NCBI GenBank assembly: GCA_949752745.1
Contig: OX457032.1
Coordinates: 16,160,720 to 16,224,719 of the forward strand
Source: Protula sp. h YS-2021
Taxonomy: Eukaryota; Annelida; Polychaeta; Sabellida; Serpulidae
DNA: 64,000 nt
Direction of reading: 5' to 3'
Positions 45,801-55,519 of this stretch are shown here, piece by piece; position 1 is the first letter of the stretch; each line of letters begins with the position of its first letter. The notes beneath the pieces are model-generated. The model saw only the letters and a program-made list of their open reading frames with translations, had not been told where the DNA came from and did no database searches. Both the position numbers and the translations under genes were made by a program.

Positions 45801-48138
45801 GCTGAAGGTGTTCGCGTTTCGGGGGATGCACACTTTGAAAAGCACTTAAGGGAAACAATCACAATTTTCTGCTTTTATTGAAAAAAAAAAATCTTTCAAT
45901 ATTCACAATGTCCTTGATCTGCATACTTTGCACATTGTGTCACAACAACTTGCATTTCACCATGCAGAATCGCCACAACAGACCTTGCAGTAAAGAGGAG
46001 AGGTTTTATTTGGGTTCACTGTACCACCGATGTGATTTATCACTACTGTAACACATCTTGTTTAAACGAATTAAAGGCTATGTTCCTTTTGAAATAGCGA
46101 CACAACAGACATCTGGTTTCATTGCTTTGTCTGTCAGAAAACCACTTCGGCGATGAAGTTACAAGTCGTGTTCTCAATAGGCTTTGTTGCATGACTAGGC
46201 ATTATCCATTTTTCAACATCTGCGTTCTCCGTTCTGAAGATACGGAATATCAGAGCGCCAGATTTTTTTTTACAATATTTCACTGTGAAATATTGTAAAG
46301 TTTTAACTCCTAGATCTAGTACTGATTTTCACTGGTGATAAAGCTGTCAAATCCTCAGTCGATGTTCCGCCAACCCAATACAAAAAAAAATAAATAAATA
46401 AATAAAAAAAAACAGGCGGTCAAAAACGGGCAATATTGTTGTTTATAGTCCAAACCGGTTAACTGCGTGCCCAATTTTCCAAAGTTGTGCGTTTACCAGA
46501 ACTGCGATTAGCCAGTATATTCCAAACATGAAAAAAGGCTGGTTTATGTTATTAACTGCCATGCGATTAACCGATTTCACTTGTCTTACGCTTTCAGTTT
46601 TGAGAAAGCCAGAAAAATATTTCTCGACTAGCTTCCCCCCCCTCCTCCCCCCCCCCCCCCCCGCAAAAAAAAGAAAAATCTCATGTTTTAAGATGTCATC
46701 GAGTTTGAATCGCTTTTGCCTCAAATTCAGGAAATTTCCGGGAAAAAAATCATGTCTGGGTTGATGTGGTCATGCTAAAAATACCTTATTTGCGCCATGC
46801 TGCATCTTAAATAGGGCAAGTTCTAACACTTTCCAGTACAAACTCTGATACATCTTTGACAGACGCGGGTGACACCCAATGGATGGCAAGAATAAATTCT
46901 TCCCCTTGCTTTCCTATACTCATTTCAAATATGTATTTTGCAGGGCTGGTAAAAATTTCGAAATTTTTAAAAATTTCATGAAATTTGAAATTTTTGAAAT
47001 ATTTCAGAAATATTGAAATTTTTGAAATATTTCAAAGCACGTTAGAAAAAAACACACATTTCCAGGCTATGCGTAATATCTGTTCGTTTAATTTACCAAA
47101 TACGACCGTCAAAAATGCATAGTCAGATAAAATGACAGAATCGCATACCGGTCAAACGCATAAATCGGTTGATTGCATAAAATTATGTATTTTTAACCGG
47201 ATAATTGCATACCGCTTTATCGTAAAACCGGATAAAGGCAAAGCTTTTTCTCGTTCACATGGAAAACACCGCTTAATTGCAGAATTAAGAGTGACTATTC
47301 AAACAGTGCTAAACTCGCTAAACTCGTAGCTAAACTTGTTTAGCTAACATATTGTCTCCTTTATTTTTGACCTATTGTGTACACACCCGACCTCTTTCTC
47401 CTGTGCCGTTAGCAGTGAGCCTCCTTTCAGCAGTTACTTAAAACCTCCTGCCTCTCTCCCCACCCCTCAGATACCCGGAGTAGATATGTCAACGATGCTA
47501 TAGGCCAGCAACTGCAAGCTTTGTTACTCAAAAGTCATAAACCACGCAGGATTTCTGTGGCTGCATTGTTCACTGGGTAGAATTTGTGTTAACTGACGAC
47601 ATAAGATGAATGTCCGTGGATAGGTATCTGTCAGTATTTGGTATTCTTGCTGTCCAACTTATTTCTTATTTAAAAATTTCAAAACATGTGAAATTTTTGA
47701 AATTTTTACAGTGAAATATTTCATGAAATATTTCAAGAAATATTTCATTCGAAATATTTCATACCAGCCCTGGTATTTTGCCGTTATTGCGTTCTAATTA
47801 ACATACCCCCTACCATAGGAAAGGCAATTCGCAATAACTTAACAGTTTATTCACATATAAAATGTATTTACTTGTTTTCTGCTAGTGAGGCTACTTACCG
47901 CTGTCGTGGTTGCCTGCAGCTGGGATTGTAGCGCGTCACGTTCTCGCTCGGTCTCGTGCAATTTACCCTGTGTTGCCGATAGGCTGTCCTGCGTCTCGCG
48001 TAGCGTCTCCATCAGCTTGTCCCTCTCATCGAGCATATTCACCATGAGCTGTTCGAAGTTGGCGTCGTCGCCCGAGTAGCTGGAGTCCCTGTCGCCCGAG
48101 CCATCTTCGGAGATGGTGGGCATCACGTCACACATCAT
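33034..48138 (-). CDS. PPFIA: Liprin-alpha, 5' part (first two recognisable coding exons)
   Basis: The first exon, 47899-48138 (80 codons), starts [20 protein letters not shown] and contains [20 protein letters not shown]. The second exon, 33034-33135 (34 codons), has [20 protein letters not shown] and [10 protein letters not shown]. Both match the N-terminal coiled-coil start of liprin-alpha, a presynaptic active-zone and focal-adhesion scaffold that binds LAR receptor phosphatases. Both exons are phase 0, with donors GTAAGT and GTGAGT. The start at 48138 is chosen because it matches the family's MMC start and has a strong Kozak context (GCCGCCAAGATG). An in-frame ATG lies 12 codons upstream at 48174. 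The intron is 14,763 bp. Liprins are about 1,100-1,300 residues long, so most of the gene is missing from the window. Confidence 0.9.
33140..34300. other. Liprin-alpha intron segment, no element recognised
   Basis: No recognisable element. A 101-codon minus-strand frame at 33651-33956 is unrecognised and has no supporting features. Confidence 0.4.
34313..34390 (-). CDS. Possible alternative first exon (26 codons), weak
   Basis: The minus strand gives ATG and 26 codons ([14 protein letters not shown] to SDTTKR) ending at a GTATTT donor in phase 0. That phase would splice in frame to liprin-alpha exon 2, 1.2 kb downstream. It resembles no known liprin N-terminus, and the support is only start, phase and donor. 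Confidence 0.22.
34500..35125 (+). repeat. Higher-order satellite with repeated CACGTG sites
   Basis: Subunits of about 46 bp (pattern: TCACGTGAC, then AGTTGG/AGCTGGTATCCTGA, then CTATGACTGGAGA) are organised into a higher-order unit of about 185 bp. CCTGATCT(G/A)TGACTGGAGAA recurs near 34607, 34792 and 34977. Most subunits carry the E-box CACGTG inside TCACGTGA, and some have decayed to ATCATGTAA or ATCATGCAA. Confidence 0.9.
35126..36090. other. Liprin-alpha intron segment, no feature recognised
   Basis: AT-rich sequence with several T runs. No exon or repeat family recognised. Confidence 0.45.
36098..36345. mobile_element. MITE, about 248 bp, with 40-bp inverted ends
   Basis: The left end reads TGAAGGGGTCCATGCATAAA from 36098. 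The reverse complement of the right end, at 36345, is identical for that stretch, and the match continues with few differences for about 20 more bases. The left arm also contains a perfect 20-base palindrome, CTGATAACTGCAGTTATCAG (36119-36138). No clear target-site duplication is visible. There is no transposase. Confidence 0.8.
36346..38030. other. Liprin-alpha intron segment with a poly-G run
   Basis: No exon or element recognised. A G-rich tract lies near 37795-37822. Short frames here (36840-37183, 37635-37952) match nothing I recognise. Confidence 0.45.
38036..38551 (+). CDS. Unrecognised open reading frame, about 170 codons, inside the liprin-alpha intron
   Basis: The longest uninterrupted non-repeat frame apart from known exons. 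It opens after a TAA at 38033-38035 and closes with TAA at 38549-38551. It has no ATG near its 5' end: the first internal ATG encodes the M of [19 protein letters not shown]. The translation is compositionally ordinary, with a basic start ([14 protein letters not shown]) and a more hydrophobic C-terminal half. No signal peptide or motif is recognised. It is opposite in strand to liprin-alpha. It could be an exon, a fragment of a decayed mobile element, or chance. Confidence 0.3.
   Translation, partial: SPKVVKLFPTSLNKLFANSKVEDPRIYRRRFNKIAPSRRQYIAYMRCENIRAKDPDVNEIFKHLHLNTCSNYSEAFIGLSFLPNMFTKFSTFFSFIHGESFNLSLKLAITYSQLRVEDWRQAKSSVRHSNYISVIRLAVYILTDRLQLCFFPRCALEKYICVTEEQATFYE
38560..43380. other. 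Liprin-alpha intron segment, mostly featureless
   Basis: Apart from the microsatellite at 39775-39865 and A/G-rich tracts (for example 42120-42185), no exon, RNA gene or transposon was recognised. Confidence 0.5.
39775..39865 (+). repeat. Compound GTT/CTT/ATT microsatellite
   Basis: GTT units pass into CTT and then a long ATT tract, about 90 bp in all. Confidence 0.95.
43380..43800 (-). repeat. Decayed, inverted units of the 139-bp satellite
   Basis: Read on the minus strand, this region repeats the landmarks of the 9.7-10.7 kb array in the same order: CATTTTCTCGAAAACCGTTA, a TTTTCGATCTTTTGGGACGA block, AAAGACGTTACATAA, and TTGACCTTGACC with ATGACCTTGACCTT. A second, more diverged unit covers 43660-43800 (plus-strand CTCCAACAGTTTTCGACATT). 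About 2-3 units remain. Confidence 0.7.
44215..44465 (+). repeat. Two decayed tandem units, about 165 bp, GACCTTTGACCCAAGGTCA type
   Basis: The phrase ACCTTTAACCCAAGGTCACC, followed by AATCAGGTTGTGGCAC, recurs near 44385 as ACCTTTGACTCAAGATCACC followed by AATCAGGTTCCGTACAC. GAGATATGGTGTCCA and GAGATATCGTGTCCA follow. This family is different from the 139-bp array but also rich in AGGTCA-like motifs. Confidence 0.7.
44470..46260. other. Liprin-alpha intron segment with poly-G runs
   Basis: Contains G-rich tracts near 44806-44822, 45415-45427 and 45510-45522, and the CRE palindrome listed separately. No exon recognised. Confidence 0.45.
45208..45225. promoter_or_regulatory. 18-bp perfect palindrome centred on a full CRE
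   Basis: TCATGTGACGTCACATGA is perfectly self-complementary and contains TGACGTCA, the CREB/ATF site. A GGTCACGTGAC E-box lies about 45 bp downstream. The locally higher GC content (about 45150-45350) could mark an internal promoter in the liprin intron, but nothing else shows this. Confidence 0.35.
46269..46299. repeat. Perfect hairpin, 15-bp arms with 1-base loop
   Basis: TTTACAATATTTCAC, a single T, then GTGAAATATTGTAAA. The GAAATATT-type wording resembles the ends of the hAT element 640 bp away, so it may be a related fold-back remnant. Confidence 0.8.
46941..47772. mobile_element. Non-autonomous hAT element, 832 bp, with 8-bp target-site duplication
   Basis: The ends read CAGGGCTGGTA at 46941 and TACCAGCCCTG at 47772, with long AAATTTC/GAAATATTTC-rich inverted subterminal regions. 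The element is bracketed by an exact 8-bp direct repeat, GTATTTTG (46933-46940 and 47773-47780). CAGGG-type ends and 8-bp duplications are diagnostic of the hAT superfamily. The interior has no transposase. It sits in the liprin-alpha intron, 126 bp from the exon 1 donor. Confidence 0.92.
47899..48138 (-). CDS. PPFIA: Liprin-alpha coding exon 1
   Basis: Eighty codons from ATG to donor GCG|GTAAGT. The acidic low-complexity stretch at residues 11-26 is followed by the conserved block [13 protein letters not shown] and a charged coiled-coil region ([20 protein letters not shown]). Confidence 0.93.
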
Positions 48139-48139
48139 C

Positions 48140-49800
48140 TTGGCGGCAGTAAGCGCAAGCGCTGTACAATCCACAAACAGAACTAGCAGCTATCGACGGA
48201 ACTGTAGCAAAGCAACTACCACTAATAGGCAACTGGCACTTTTTTCCAATGATGTCATACTTGCGGTGTCAAACTTTTTTTATACTTTTTTCGCGAACTT
48301 TCTATATTTACTAGTTTAGAATTATAAGGCTCCAAATACAACGGAGTTTTCATAAATATCGCCGTTTCAAAATGCTTCGCCGACCAGAAGACCACTGTTG
48401 CTCTGCAAACCAATCAAAACAAATACCTCAATGTTGGATCTAGTGGGTTTTTTTTTTTTTTTTTTTTGCATGATGATGCACTGACTTTTGAAAACCACGC
48501 AAAGAGGTCGAAAAAATACTTACCGATTTAAAATCAATTCGTGATTTTTGTCTTTTAAAAATAACCTTATTTAATTCACACATGGGCAGGAAATGACTCT
48601 CAATCGCGCTATTTTTAATAAAGGGTTACGATATAACGTCCAACTTCCGGTATGGGGTCTTCATCCTGAAGTGCGAAGTCGAAATCCATTTGGCTTGAAA
48701 AGCAATATACAGTATATTAAAGTTATGACCTCCTTTTGTGGTGGTACTGTTATAATCGCATACTTTACTAAGTTCAATCACATAGACGCCAATTTAGACC
48801 AGAGCGATATTTCGAATATGATAGACATTATTATTAGCAGGTCTTACTTAAATCGTTTGTTACATACGAAACACGAAAGAGTTTCCTGTGTTTTGCAAAT
48901 TGATCTTATGCGCAAAATGAACATTTCAAACAGCCACTCATTTTCATACCGCTCCCCCTACGCACAACCCGTCATGTGCGAAAATACTAAAGACTGAGGG
49001 ACACACATTACAGCTCAACAGATGGGTCTAGGACAATTGCGCCCCAAGAACTATTTTCCCAGCCGACTATTGTCCCGGAACTTTTTAAAACCTTTCATAA
49101 ATTAAATTTTCGTCCCCACCTTTTCGTCAAACATCTATATTTTAACTTTATTAAAAACTGTTCGTGAATATGAACAAGCAGTATAATATAAGTAATGGTG
49201 TTTATATCCACTTCAGATAAATATTATCAATAGAAGAATTGTGTTTCCAGTATTTTTTCCTTTTTTTTTTTTTTTTTTTTTGCAGTTTTATAGCATTTAT
49301 ACTGTAATTTATAATGTGTCTATTATCAATGCGTGATGGCGCTGCCACATTGTGACCAACCCAAGAATTTTGAAAACTGGCCAGCAAAAACGAAAAAAAA
49401 ACCCGATCTAACCAATTAAAATTTTACATGCATACGTGGAAAGGACAGATGCCCCACCCTCCTATATCCTCGGTTATGTGGCCAGACTGGCACGACGAAG
49501 ATCAATTGGTCTAAAATAAGTTCATTGAAATTGTCGGGGGATCATCCTGGGTGCAGTTGTCCAGGAGGCAGTTGTCGGAGGAAGGGCAGTAGTTTCGGAA
49601 GCAGTTGTCCGGGAGGCAATTGTCCCAAACAGATAAACCCAAGCATTTTGGTATACTTGGAACTCGACCCTGATAACTGTTGAACCCTTTCTTAGTATCT
49701 GTTTCACGAACTCCATTTGCAGATTAGAGGATTCTCGGTGTCATATAGTGTCCTGAGCAGATCGCCAGACCTGACACCTTCGAGGGAGAGTAGGACTATA
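48140..49800. other. Upstream region of liprin-alpha, promoter not resolved
   Basis: Should contain the 5' UTR and promoter of liprin-alpha. No clear TATA box was found. A 134-codon plus-strand frame (48593-48997) starts about 455 bp from the liprin start codon in divergent orientation and is unrecognised. T runs lie near 48450 and 49265. At 49530-49630 there are degenerate repeats of GCAGTTGTCC(G/A)GGAGG. Confidence 0.45.
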
Positions 49801-49945
49801 TATTTTCCAAATATCGCTAAATAAAGAAAGTTCGCGTCAAAGGGGTTGGCCAATGTGCATACCACCTATTAAGTTTAATCAGAAGTTAACACTTTATTGT
49901 CACCAATTATGATCTACTCCATCCAGTTATGAAGATCATGCAGAT

Positions 49946-49990
49946 TAGTCTTAAGATGACTCTCGTGGTCTTCTTTTGACAGCAAGAGTC
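49946..49990 (+). repeat. Decayed fragment of the micro-MITE family, copy 3
   Basis: TAGTCTTAAGATGACTCTCG followed by TGGTCTTCTTTTGACAGCAAG matches the 5' two-thirds of the 62520 copy. The right end is lost or diverged. A shorter relative lies at about 50498-50530 (TCCTAGGTAGATAGAAATGG to CGCTGGAACTA). Confidence 0.6.
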
Positions 49991-50263
49991 ATAGTTCCTA
50001 TGATGGAATTTGTCATTGATGTCAATTTTGCTAACAACGGCGCACGACTTGGGCCAGTGGCGCTATTATAGAAATAGTGTATCACATAAACTGCCCAGTT
50101 AAAAATTACGGCGCACAATATTTATGGTCAAATAACAATTTTGCACCGAGGGAAATAGATGTTTTCTTGAGATCAGGACACAGAATTCCCCCATTATCAC
50201 CCACAACAACAATGATTCTACAAATACAAAACCACTCTTTACTCAAGTTTGGTAGTTTCCACG

Positions 50264-50330
50264 TAGTCCCAGCGGACCCTTTCTATCTTCCTTGCTGTTA
50301 TAGGAAGACCGCAAGAGTCATCTAGGACTA
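50264..50330 (-). mobile_element. Micro-MITE (Mutator-like?), copy 2, 67 bp, exact 9-bp TSD
   Basis: The ends are TAGTCCCAG and CTAGGACTA. The 67-bp element is flanked by an exact 9-bp direct repeat, GTTTCCACG (50255-50263 and 50331-50339). The interior is the reverse complement of the copy at 62520-62589 (for example GGAAGACCGCAAGAGTCATC). TSDs of 9 bp are characteristic of Mutator-like transposons. Confidence 0.75.
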
Positions 50331-50530
50331 GTTTCCACGTAGTCGAAAACAACGCGCCAAGATACTTCTCAGTGTGCTTGTTAAGAAAAAGCTTGCTGGT
50401 CCGAACCTCGGTGTCCCGCAACGTGCGCCGAAAGATCCAAAGCCTCGAAAATTGAGATCAATGGCCATTTCTATTACAGGAACTGTGACACTTTCTGTCC
50501 TAGGTAGATAGAAATGGTCCGCTGGAACTA

Positions 50531-52800
50531 AGTGCAGATGAACCAAAAACTCACTCACGAGTGTTGCAAAACATGCACAAATGCACAAGAATAAAACACA
50601 TGGGCGATAGACCCGTTAATATATTTTTTGTTACAGGGCGCGAAATGAGCCCACGGGAATGTTTCTTGCACTTGTTTAACCTGTGACCCTTTCAGTGCAG
50701 GAAGAAGTTGAGTTTGAATCATGGCATCTGACCCTCCGGTCCCCAGCCTGTCAAACGGACCAAATGCTCCCGCCAGAGGGATGGCTCCTTGACAGGACAA
50801 CGCCTCAATTCATCCCCCCCCCCCTTCCCTTTGTATATTCCCAGACTCGTATCCTACCTATGCTCAGCCCCCCTGTCCAGAGCCATCCCCTAGACATCCC
50901 TATTATCTTTTATACCTTGGTCGGTCTGCTTCACTATCTCAACATACACTACTTCACCCTCTACAGTACGTAGTTTCCGGAACTCTGCCCTTTTCGTGAC
51001 CCTTTTTGTGCAGGAAGAACGGGTCTGATGTGAGTATAAACTATTGTCACTTCCCTTCTAAAACAATTCCCATCTTTCTCGCACACTTGTGTCAAGTGCA
51101 AATCAAATGCATGGCATACGTATTGAATCAACGTCCGCACTTACACCAAATTTACTGTTTGAAGGATCCCAAGCAGCAAATGTCAATTTTGGGCATTTCA
51201 TTTGATAGAACTGCCGGAATGGTTAAAATAGTGTCATGACTGCTTAAAAATACCGAGTGCCATATCACTTCCAAACATTGTATTTAAGGTATAATACCAA
51301 TTTATATCAATTGGCAATACTTTGTATTGGTCTGTATTATCCCTAAAAAGAAACGTTAATGACTGTTTTCCTAAACAAAAGTCGCCATTTTTTCGGGATC
51401 AGGAAATCTACCCATAATGCATCACAAAATACTCGCATTGCAGAGGTCCTGCTCTCTTATCACGGTGAAAGCCCTTTCGAAATCTCGAAATCTCAGAGAG
51501 AAACATCATTGTTGATGAAAGAAGAGAAGAAGAAGGAAAAGTAAAAAGAGGAGCAGGAGAAAAAAGGATGGAAAAGAAGAAAAGGAAGAAGCATTCTTTT
51601 TAACTTAAAACCAGACACGCTGCACATTCTAATAATTTTTTATTACAGAGACTACTCCATTCAATTGACGTGACCTTAATGAGGCCGTTACAACTATGTA
51701 ACACTTGGCGGTCCCGCACTGCTCTTTCTTCAAACTGCTTATTCATATTTTGAGGTAAAATGTAAAACATGCAGGTTCAGTATCGCAAGCAAAATCCACA
51801 AAATTTTAAGATATTTACGTCTTGATCTAAAATACTTTTAACCCAGTGCTTTTAACCAAAAAAGAATGGACATATAAAACTCATTGTTATACTAAGACAT
51901 CTAGAAGCAGACACAGTATTCCAAATATCAGTTCAACAGATTTGAGCCACAGGTGTTTTTGACTCATTGCTTTAATTTCAAAGCCATCACTATGGATTTT
52001 TTAATGTGTTTAACATTGTTATCGGAATTTTGTGGGATATTACAGCAAATAAAAATTTCTCCTGTTACTGTGTTTATCATACGTTGTTAAACAACCGACC
52101 AATCGGCGTCGGTGCCGTTCCAGTCATGTAATCGAAACATTCCAAATTTATTGTGATCTGATAAAGAGTTTTTCTCATACACCAATTTCTTTAATTATGA
52201 CTGATCAAAACCAAAGTAAATGAATACGTTTTGGATATTATTTAACTTGGATAGGAGATTTACGTATACTGTAAGTGTCATCTTATTTGGTTTACGTATT
52301 TCCAGTTTGCTGACTTTGCTGATAGCTACACTTGATAGCTACGGGTTTGAGACGCTGTGCAAGCGAACTGTGACATTAGCGACCCAGTACTGTGTCGATA
52401 CCTGTCACTTCGTGATCGAGTTACCGTAACCAAGCACAGTACCGTCTCTTTACAGTCACAGGTCGTGACAGGTACTATCCGTCACGTGGACGACCCTCGG
52501 CAGTGCCGACCCGCCACAGTCTGTAGTGGCCACAATCACCATCCGCCACCTACACAACACGTAAGAGCAATAACCCGTCCAATAATCGACTCTTGACGTG
52601 ACTGGCTCGTCATCCTTGCGAGATCAAGCACTACTACACTCAAATATCAGCACAGAAAACGCGTGTAAACTCCGTTTCGCGCGAATAGATGGACAATCTG
52701 AATTATTTCCACCGGAAATACTTAAAAGCATCATCGAGTCAACATGAGGGAAATCACAGGACGCACTGACACGTAATGCACTGACCCCCATGGCAACCGC
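50531..52800. other. Intergenic DNA, no gene seen
   Basis: Contains a poly-C run near 50813-50825 and a purine-rich tract (51480-51595). Short open frames here are unrecognised. The segment 52330-52620 is GC-richer and may be the left part of the DIRS-like element that follows, but no terminal repeat could be recognised. Confidence 0.45.
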
Positions 52801-52830
52801 CCAAGGCAGCGTCAAACGGCAGTTCTGTCC

Positions 52831-55516
52831 ATGGCAACGCCGAAGAAGAGACTCGATCCATTGCCAGTGTCAACGCCGCAGATCAAGAAGACTAAGCTGA
52901 AGACAAAAAGGGGGCTGCCTCTTCCAAGCAGAGGAAGCAGCCAATCAAAGTATCTGGCCGGGATCGCACGTCGGTCTCTTCTAGATACTTTATATTTTAA
53001 CGAAGAACTGGCTTTCCCATTTTCCAAAACGAGCACAAATGACCCCGTAGCAGGAAGGCTAAAGACATTTTGACAATCTTTGACAATCTTTGGGAGCGTT
53101 AGTAGCTCCCAAACAAATAGTCCATTGCTTGCGTTGGGGGTGCCGTTTGCAAGAGAGAGGTAGGGTTGTCAAATCCTTCCACCGATAGCCACGTTTCCCA
53201 GTTCTATTCAGTCACATGGTACGGGTACCAGTCAGAAAAGCAGTTGGCTTTGCAAACAATGATTCAAGAACAAAAAAAACATAGAAAAGATACCTATGGG
53301 CACTCAAGCTTTTTTCAGTCGAATCTGTTCGGAAAAAGTCACTTGTAACATCTCAATGTGTTCATACAGTTCACATATTTCAATATGAACACCCTACAAT
53401 TGATCAAATCCACTCTAAACAGAACATGTTGGCAATTTCAGTGGATCTGGTTGATGCACACCTACACATTCCAATGCAACGGACGTCGCGTCTTTTATCT
53501 GGCCTTCAGAATAGCGGACCAAAACTTCTGGTTTCTTGCCTTACTGTTCGGCGACTCGACGACTGATTGATGATGAACGTAGACAGGCAGTCCTTCTATC
53601 CCAGTTAGCCACACTGGTCAAGGAGTGCGGTGTCTTCAGTCCGTAGGTCAATTACAGGAAGTCCGAGGTGGTCCCATTTTAACGAATTCGTGGGCCAATT
53701 CCAAGATTTTGTGAGGGCCAGAGTGTTTCCTTCTCAAAATCGAATGCAAAAGCTTTCACGTCTAATTGAACAAGTCGTATCCTCTCCCTATAAGAGTCGC
53801 TTTTCGGATTATTTTTAGAAATGGAGCAGACAGTAGAGCCAGGCAGGTGTCATTTTTGAGAGTTTCAATGCTTTGTTTTGAAGGCGTTGCGTCGCGGCAA
53901 GTCACTGGGTCTTGTTAGCTCTGAGGGATCTCGTTTTGTGGTTGTGTCAACTCAGTCTCCTGAAAGGTGTGCCCTTCTCTACCTCAGTCCAGTCGAAGCA
54001 GGTAGAGACCGATGCGTCTTGCAGCCGTTGGGGTTTCTTTTTCTAGGGACACTTGGAAAGGTCATTGGTCGGATCACCAACGCAGATTGTATATCAAAAT
54101 GTTGCAAATGAAGGTTCCTTACTTGTCGAAGTTTCTCAAGGGTCACGTGGTTCAGTTTCTCGGGGGAACAGTAAGATATTAGTATCTTATTTGTACAAAT
54201 AATGCCGTACGCGTTCACCAACGTTGTCTCGTTTCACCAAACAGGTCCTCTTGCATGCTGGCGACTGTGGCTTTGTAATTCAAGCAGCACACATTGCAGG
54301 CAATCTGAATGTTCTAGCCGATCGAGCTTCCAGAATGTCCGAGATCATACACACGAAGTGGGCCTTGGTGGATTACAAGTTTCACTGGATAACAACTCAG
54401 TTTCTGTGATGACCGCCCGAGGTCGATGTCTTTGCCAATCGTCTCAATCGTCTTCCAGTTTACATTTCTCCGTGTCCGGTCTTTTGGCGATTGATGCGTT
54501 GCTGTGTTAAGTGTCACCAGCGGTGTTGTTTGCGTTTCCGCCGTCCTCTCTGATGTTGAAAGTTCTCATGAAGATTTGGCACGAGAAATCGAACCGTCTG
54601 TTGTTAATAACTTCCGATCTTTCAGAACTGCCTTGGTTTCCTTTGTTGATGGGGTTTCCGTGTCTTCCAATCCCCCTGGAGGATGGCAGCCTGCGTCAAC
54701 CTCATTGGAAATATTATCACCCGACTCCCCAGTTGTTTCGACTGAAAATATGGTGCGTAAGTTTTTCTTCATGAAAGCTTAGGCTTTCTATCAGAGAGTT
54801 ATGCAGAAAATGGATAGAATCCACAAAGAGTCCACGAATAAGGTTTACTTGTCACATTGGCGACTTTTCGAGGGCCGCGGGGAAATACACAAATTACAAA
54901 AAAGCTCTATTCATCAAGTTAAAGGTTTATTTGAGAAGGTGGTCCTAAAACCATTACCGCCTTTTCTTGGCAAGATGCACAAAGCGGCCTAGGGTTACAT
55001 TGCAGCAAATTGTGCAGCAAAGCCTTACCGAGTGCAAGGTTACGTAGCAGTGTTGACACCGCGTCGTTATGTCCCGCCTGCCTACTACGCGCATATAGTA
55101 ATCGATCAAGTACTTACCGTGGCACTTTACAGAGTCGTCTATTTATATGCTTTATGCGCAGTATCACAGTAGATCTTTCTAAGGCGTGTATATCTAATTA
55201 TATCAAGAAAACCACATTGTTAGGATATGATGACATAATTAAAGAATCTAAAGATGTAATTCAAAAGCGATTGTCAATTAAAGCTTATAATGTTAGACAT
55301 GTAGCGCACTCCTTACGTAATGCTAATTGTGTGTCAATGTGTGATTTATTACGAGTTGGCTGTTTGATCTCGCCTAACATTATTAAATACTATTCACAAG
55401 AATATACAACTGATACTTTGAATAGTTTGCATAATCTTGGTCCGTTTGTTGCTGCTGAATCAGTGATTCATAATAGCCATCCTTCTTGCAGGACTCAAGA
55501 AGAAAAAGGTAACTAA
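52831..55516 (+). pseudogene. Decayed DIRS-like retroelement (reverse transcriptase, RNase H, tyrosine recombinase)
   Basis: Fragments occur in the expected order across shifting frames. DPVAGRLKTF (about 53040-53072) is the segment that precedes the reverse transcriptase. ISVDLVDAHLHIPM (near 53440) and LALLFGDSTT (near 53540) are reverse transcriptase motifs. IQAAHIAGNLNVLADRASRM (54280-54345) is the end of RNase H. EVDVFANRLN and YISPCP (54420-54470) and LLLITSDLSELPWFPLL (54600-54650) follow as in DIRS elements. A recombinase start (KESTNKVYLSHWRLF, 54825) comes next, then a C-terminal recombinase block (SKACISNYIK, KAYNVRHVAHSLR, IIKYYSQEY, 55180-55400) carrying the His, Arg and Tyr positions. 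Multiple stops and frameshifts make it inactive. The terminal repeats were not identified. Confidence 0.75.
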
Positions 55517-55519
55517 GTA

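Noticed and set aside
48593..48997. 134-codon plus-strand frame divergent from liprin-alpha as a confident gene.
   Set aside because: The length is notable but there is no motif, poly(A) signal or known homologue to support it, so it is mentioned only in the description of that region.
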